A stretch of 15,396 nt of DNA from JAGVYE01 sp964502785 (lineage in GTDB: Archaea > Nanobdellota > Nanobdellia > Woesearchaeales > GW2011-AR9): the NCBI GenBank assembly GCA_964502785.1, contig CAZCXW010000029.1:1-15396 (forward strand). Direction: 5' to 3'. The notes below the pieces were generated by a model, which was given only the letters and a program-made list of their open reading frames with translations, searched no databases and was not told the DNA's origin. Positions 12,130 to 15,396 of this stretch are shown here, piece after piece; positions within the stretch are counted from its first letter, which is position 1, and each line of letters begins with the position of its first letter. The position numbers and the translations under genes are program-made.

Positions 12130-13323
12130 ATGAACAAAAAGGGGCAGACGCAGTCGCCAGCGGCAGGAGCAGCAATTCTTATCGCTATTATTGCGGGGGT
12201 TGTCATTCTGTTCGTTATGTTTTTACCGCCAGGAGAGCGGGAAGAATTGTTAGGCGACGACAGCAAAAAAATAATTGATGATGATGTTGTCCCAGGAAAT
12301 GTGCGGAAAGCGCTTCTCCGAGAAAAACCAGGGAGAATAGATTATTTGGCAACGGAAGTTATTGAGCATCCTCTTCCCGTGATTAATGTTTATACGCGCA
12401 CGGAAAGCCGTGTTCTTGCTGAAAAACAGGGGATTTATGCAAAGAAAGGGATATTTTCTGAGCAAACCGGGGAATTTACGTTTGTTCTCAATGATTTGGA
12501 GCATACAGGTGATGTTTTATTTAATCTTAAAGTGAGCGAAGGGGATGGTAACAGTATTATTTTTTTGAATGGGGAAGAAGTCTATAATGCAAAAGCAGAG
12601 GCGGGAGAATCCAAGACGATCCCATTGCCTCGGCATTTGCTTAGTGAAAATAATCAATTAACGTTTGCAGTTTCATCGCCGGGGCTGGCGTTTTGGCGGA
12701 CAAATCAACTCGCTTTGGAAAGCGTCAAGGTTGTTGCTGATGTCACGAGCATTGAAGCGCAGTCTTCGAGCACTATTTTTTTAATCTCGGAGACGGAAAA
12801 AAGAAATCTGGAAAGAGTCACGCTGCGTTTTGAGCCGGCCTGCACATACGAAGAAGTAAGCAAATTATTTATAACTATTAATGGGCGCCAGGTCTATAAT
12901 GCGGTTCCCGATTGCGATGTCGCATTTGTGCCTATAGAATTTTCTTCTGAGCTCGTGAAGCAAGGGGAGAATGAGATTGTCTTCAGCGCTACGAAAGGGG
13001 CGTATCAGCTGTCTCATGTTATGATTCTTTCCAAACTGAAAGAGATCGAATTTCCTACATTTTATTTTGATGTTTCTTTGGAAGAATTCACTGCCATCCA
13101 GGAAGGTGATTTAAGGCTCCGTCTCTCGATTGATTTTGTGGATGTGGTGACGCAAAAGGTAGGTGATTTAGTCTTTAATGGTCATATCGCGCGTTTCGAT
13201 ACAAAAGAAGTTTCCTATGTTGTTGATATCAGCGAAGATGTGGTGCGGGGCAATAATGCTTTAAAAATAAAACCCCGCAAGACTCTGGAAGTTCGGCAAT
13301 TGCGTGTGGATTTGGTGGAATAG
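12130..13323 (+). CDS. Pilin-like surface protein with three beta-domain repeats
   Basis: The N-terminus MNKKGQTQSPAAG followed by a hydrophobic helix (about 13-32) is an archaeal class III signal peptide; a FlaK/PibD-type peptidase would cut after the Gly of KKG. The helix would then anchor or assemble the protein as in archaeal pilins and archaellins. The rest (40-397) is beta-rich and holds three copies of one pattern, an xxxNGxxVYNA-like strand pair followed by a G/N-containing turn and a strand: IIFLNGEEVYNA with LLSENNQLTFAV (143-181), LFITINGRQVYNA with LVKQGENEIVFSA (246-287), and DLVFNGHIARFD with VVRGNNALKIKP (346-382). This resembles jelly-roll carbohydrate-binding or adhesion domains. 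At 397 residues it is large for a pilin. It could be an adhesin or minor pilin; the role is inferred. Confidence 0.72.
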   Translation: MNKKGQTQSPAAGAAILIAIIAGVVILFVMFLPPGEREELLGDDSKKIIDDDVVPGNVRKALLREKPGRIDYLATEVIEHPLPVINVYTRTESRVLAEKQGIYAKKGIFSEQTGEFTFVLNDLEHTGDVLFNLKVSEGDGNSIIFLNGEEVYNAKAEAGESKTIPLPRHLLSENNQLTFAVSSPGLAFWRTNQLALESVKVVADVTSIEAQSSSTIFLISETEKRNLERVTLRFEPACTYEEVSKLFITINGRQVYNAVPDCDVAFVPIEFSSELVKQGENEIVFSATKGAYQLSHVMILSKLKEIEFPTFYFDVSLEEFTAIQEGDLRLRLSIDFVDVVTQKVGDLVFNGHIARFDTKEVSYVVDISEDVVRGNNALKIKPRKTLEVRQLRVDLVE

Positions 13324-13375
13324 TTATTTTTAGGTCTTACCGCCCTTAACTTTTCGATGAGACTTCTTCGTAAGT

Positions 13376-13413
13376 TTTTTATAGGTTAGTGATTACATAT
13401 TCTAAAAAGAGGT
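13376..13413 (+). promoter_or_regulatory. Promoter and ribosome binding site of the large membrane protein gene
   Basis: TTTTTATAGGT at 13376-13386 is a TATA-like box, putting the transcript start near 13407. AGAGGT at 13408-13413 is a ribosome binding site 4 nt before ATG 13418. The 94-nt gap after the pilin-like gene has a short T-rich stretch after the stop (13324-13332) but no hairpin, so read-through from that gene is also possible. Confidence 0.4.
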
Positions 13414-13417
13414 ATCG

Positions 13418-15396
13418 ATGGCAACAAGAGAAGAAAAGCAGAGAAGAAAGGCAGCCGCTAAAGAGGAACAGGAACGTCGCGAATCCTTAAGTTCTCAACA
13501 GAAGAATTTAAAGCAAGAGTTGCAAGCTAAACATCCAGACTATCAGCCTCAAGAAAATTCTAGAAATGAAGAAAGACCATTACAAAAACTTGCCAAAGTT
13601 GAAGAGCGTCTCGCTGCTGAAAAAGCTGCTGATGAAGGTAAATCTAAAGATGACATCGCAGGAAAAAATCTTCGGAAAGGAATGTCATGGGCACTTCAAA
13701 AAAGTTTCAGCTTTGCTCAAAAGGGAGCCGAAAAAACCAGAGACATAGCAGCTACTGAAATTCCTATCTCTGTCGAACCAAAATGGATAGCTCCATTAAT
13801 TATTCTGTTGGGGGGATTTGTGTATTGGTTAAGAATATCTACCACTGAAGTTCCTACCATCGCTTTTATTCTCTCCATGTTTGTGATTTTTCCTTTAGCA
13901 GGCTATGCGTTAGCCCATAAATTAAATCGCAATGAAGACCGGTTAGCCATTCTCTTGCCGATGTTGTTTTTTATGGTTTGGTATAATCTGTTTATTGACA
14001 GAAGTGGAGATTTGAGATTTTGGATTATTTACGGCACAGTCTGTTTTTTAATTTTAGCATTTCCAGCCTGGCTCTCAAGAGGAAAAGCGATTAAGGCAGA
14101 AATATTTGGTTTGTTCCCTGCGCTTTTTTTATTTATGGATATAGGATTGCTTCATTTATTGACCGAAACATTTCAACTTCCTATAACTTTCTTAACTCAA
14201 GGACTCATTAATTATATGCCTTGGTGGGTAGTATATGGCGTTTTTATGCTGCCTGAGCGATTTAGCGAAAAGCACGGGGGGCTTAATTTCTTTTTTGATG
14301 TCGTAAAAATACTTACTATTGTTTATATTATTGGCACTCTGGTTATTCCTGCAATACCAAACGTGGGCTATAAATTAATGATTCCAAGCGCAGAAGAACT
14401 CGAAACTGTGCAGGCGCGAGTGCGGGAACAGCTTCCGAAGAAGGAGAATCCTTTTCTTTCCACGTTAAAATGTCTCGGCGATCAGCAATATAATAACTTA
14501 CAATCTTGCGTTGATAAAAAGCAGCAAGAATCGGCGTGGAAATACACTTGTGAGAAATTAGAGAAACATACGGTCAGTGAAGATAAAGATTCTCCCTATC
14601 AGCAGTGTCTTCAAGAGCAGCAGGAAATGGCTAAGAATAAAGTGCTGCAGGTAGGAGGAACGGTTGATCGCACGATTCGGGAGCCGACGACTGCAAAGAT
14701 TACGTTTGATCAACGGGGATTTGGGCAGGAATACGAACCTCGGTTAGGATATCCTTTCCAATTGGAGGTAGAAAATCCAAGGAAGCAGCTCATTAAAGCG
14801 GAAGCGTCTTGTTATTTTAAAGGGAAGCAGGGCATTCCTGATGTGAAAGGGGAAATACGCGGAAAAAATGTTTTGGAAAGTGTTTCCATCATCGAGTTTT
14901 CTGATACATCCTTAAAATCAGGTTTCATTTGCCATCCTTTGGAAGAGTTAAAGGGGGAATATGAATTAACGGCGGAAGCGCGTCTCTTTAACCTGAAAAC
15001 AATTTCCCGTTTAACGCGGGCGTTCATCGGCACGAAAACACCGGAAGAAAAAAAACGGCTGCGAACACAAGAAATTCCACGAACTATTCGGGATGCAGAA
15101 TCCCTTGCTCCCGCGGATCTTGCTTATATTCGTTTTTATATCGGTTATGCTCCTACGGAAATTATAATTGAAGAGAGCGCGGATCGAAATATTCTGCTGC
15201 GGGCAGATGTTCATAATGGCGGTAATGGCAAAATTCTTAACATTAAAAGTTATTTCTTTGACACACGGAATATGGCTCCTGATAATCCTGAATGTGTGCA
15301 AGGCGCAAAGTATAATACGGATCTCTTTAAATCAGACATTCCTCTTCCGCCATGCATTTTGGATTATCCTTCCGATTTACAGCTTATTAAAGAGTG
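13418..15396 (+). CDS. Large polytopic membrane protein with Cys-containing soluble region (partial)
   Basis: The frame is open from ATG 13418 to the window edge: 659 codons with no stop, 3' end missing. Residues 1-120 are charged and helical (rich in Glu, Lys, Arg, Gln), probably cytoplasmic and coiled-coil in part. About seven hydrophobic segments follow: roughly 122-138, 149-166, 175-192, 202-220, 228-248, 258-278 and 290-312. The remainder (316-659+) is soluble; its first part (328-412) is helical with Cys352, Cys364, Cys378 and Cys396, and the rest is beta-rich with three more Cys and the phrase LRADVHNGGNG (594-604), as seen in extracellular Ig-like folds. I do not recognise the family. 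Position after the pilin-like gene suggests an envelope role, such as an assembly platform or surface receptor, but that is inference. Confidence 0.72.
   Translation, partial: MATREEKQRRKAAAKEEQERRESLSSQQKNLKQELQAKHPDYQPQENSRNEERPLQKLAKVEERLAAEKAADEGKSKDDIAGKNLRKGMSWALQKSFSFAQKGAEKTRDIAATEIPISVEPKWIAPLIILLGGFVYWLRISTTEVPTIAFILSMFVIFPLAGYALAHKLNRNEDRLAILLPMLFFMVWYNLFIDRSGDLRFWIIYGTVCFLILAFPAWLSRGKAIKAEIFGLFPALFLFMDIGLLHLLTETFQLPITFLTQGLINYMPWWVVYGVFMLPERFSEKHGGLNFFFDVVKILTIVYIIGTLVIPAIPNVGYKLMIPSAEELETVQARVREQLPKKENPFLSTLKCLGDQQYNNLQSCVDKKQQESAWKYTCEKLEKHTVSEDKDSPYQQCLQEQQEMAKNKVLQVGGTVDRTIREPTTAKITFDQRGFGQEYEPRLGYPFQLEVENPRKQLIKAEASCYFKGKQGIPDVKGEIRGKNVLESVSIIEFSDTSLKSGFICHPLEELKGEYELTAEARLFNLKTISRLTRAFIGTKTPEEKKRLRTQEIPRTIRDAESLAPADLAYIRFYIGYAPTEIIIEESADRNILLRADVHNGGNGKILNIKSYFFDTRNMAPDNPECVQGAKYNTDLFKSDIPLPPCILDYPSDLQLIKE

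Noticed and set aside
13566..13748. A 60-residue plus-strand ORF after the pilin-like gene
   Set aside because: It is an alternative frame inside the long open frame 13418-15396, which has membrane helices and a ribosome binding site.
14812..15301. Two minus-strand ORFs (14812-15033 and 15011-15301)
   Set aside because: They are antisense shadows of the large partial membrane protein gene, with no promoter or ribosome binding site.

Overview
The window looks like chromosomal DNA from a DPANN-type archaeon, most like the Woesearchaeota/Pacearchaeota group; that placement is inferred from gene style, not from a search. Archaeal or eukaryotic-type markers are plain: ribosomal proteins L34e and L14e, archaeal-type PheS and PheT, Pelota, a TrmB-family regulator, a class III (pilin-like) signal peptide, TATA boxes about 26-28 nt upstream of start codons, and U-rich terminators. 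The DNA is AT-rich.

Layout. 1-443: tail of a possible membrane gene, then a small membrane protein that looks frameshifted. 470-1298 (+): L34e and L14e, joined by an ATGA overlap, behind a TATA box and a leader holding a possible 15-codon ORF. 1321-5130 (-): a tight operon pheS, a cyclase/kynurenine-formamidase-family hydrolase, pheT. 5278-6354 (+) and 6360-7415 (-): dihydroorotase and dihydroorotate dehydrogenase, facing each other with 5 nt between stops. 7495-9503 (-): a TrmB-family regulator and Pelota. 9559-9753: no gene, but a run of four strong hairpins, two of which resemble IS200/IS605 ends. 9799-11940 (-): a membrane-anchored extracellular metalloprotease with a C-terminal CARDB domain. 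12130-13323 (+): a pilin-like protein with three repeats of a beta-domain. 13418-15396 (+): a polytopic membrane protein with a large Cys-containing soluble region, open at the window edge.

How the genes fit together. The left half is housekeeping: translation (L34e, L14e, Phe-tRNA charging, ribosome rescue by Pelota) and two steps of de novo pyrimidine synthesis (carbamoyl-aspartate to dihydroorotate to orotate). The right 5.6 kb is a cell-surface block: protease and pilin-like protein diverge from a shared intergenic region with two inverted repeats, and the large membrane protein follows. It may be an envelope or attachment module, but I recognise no described system.

Most worth a second look: the hairpin array at 9559-9753; the PyrD with class 2 architecture but Cys instead of Ser as apparent catalytic base; the protease whose HExxH motif lacks the usual Gly and has its third His one residue late; the cyclase gene embedded in pheST; the triplicated pilin-like surface protein; and the frameshifted small membrane gene.
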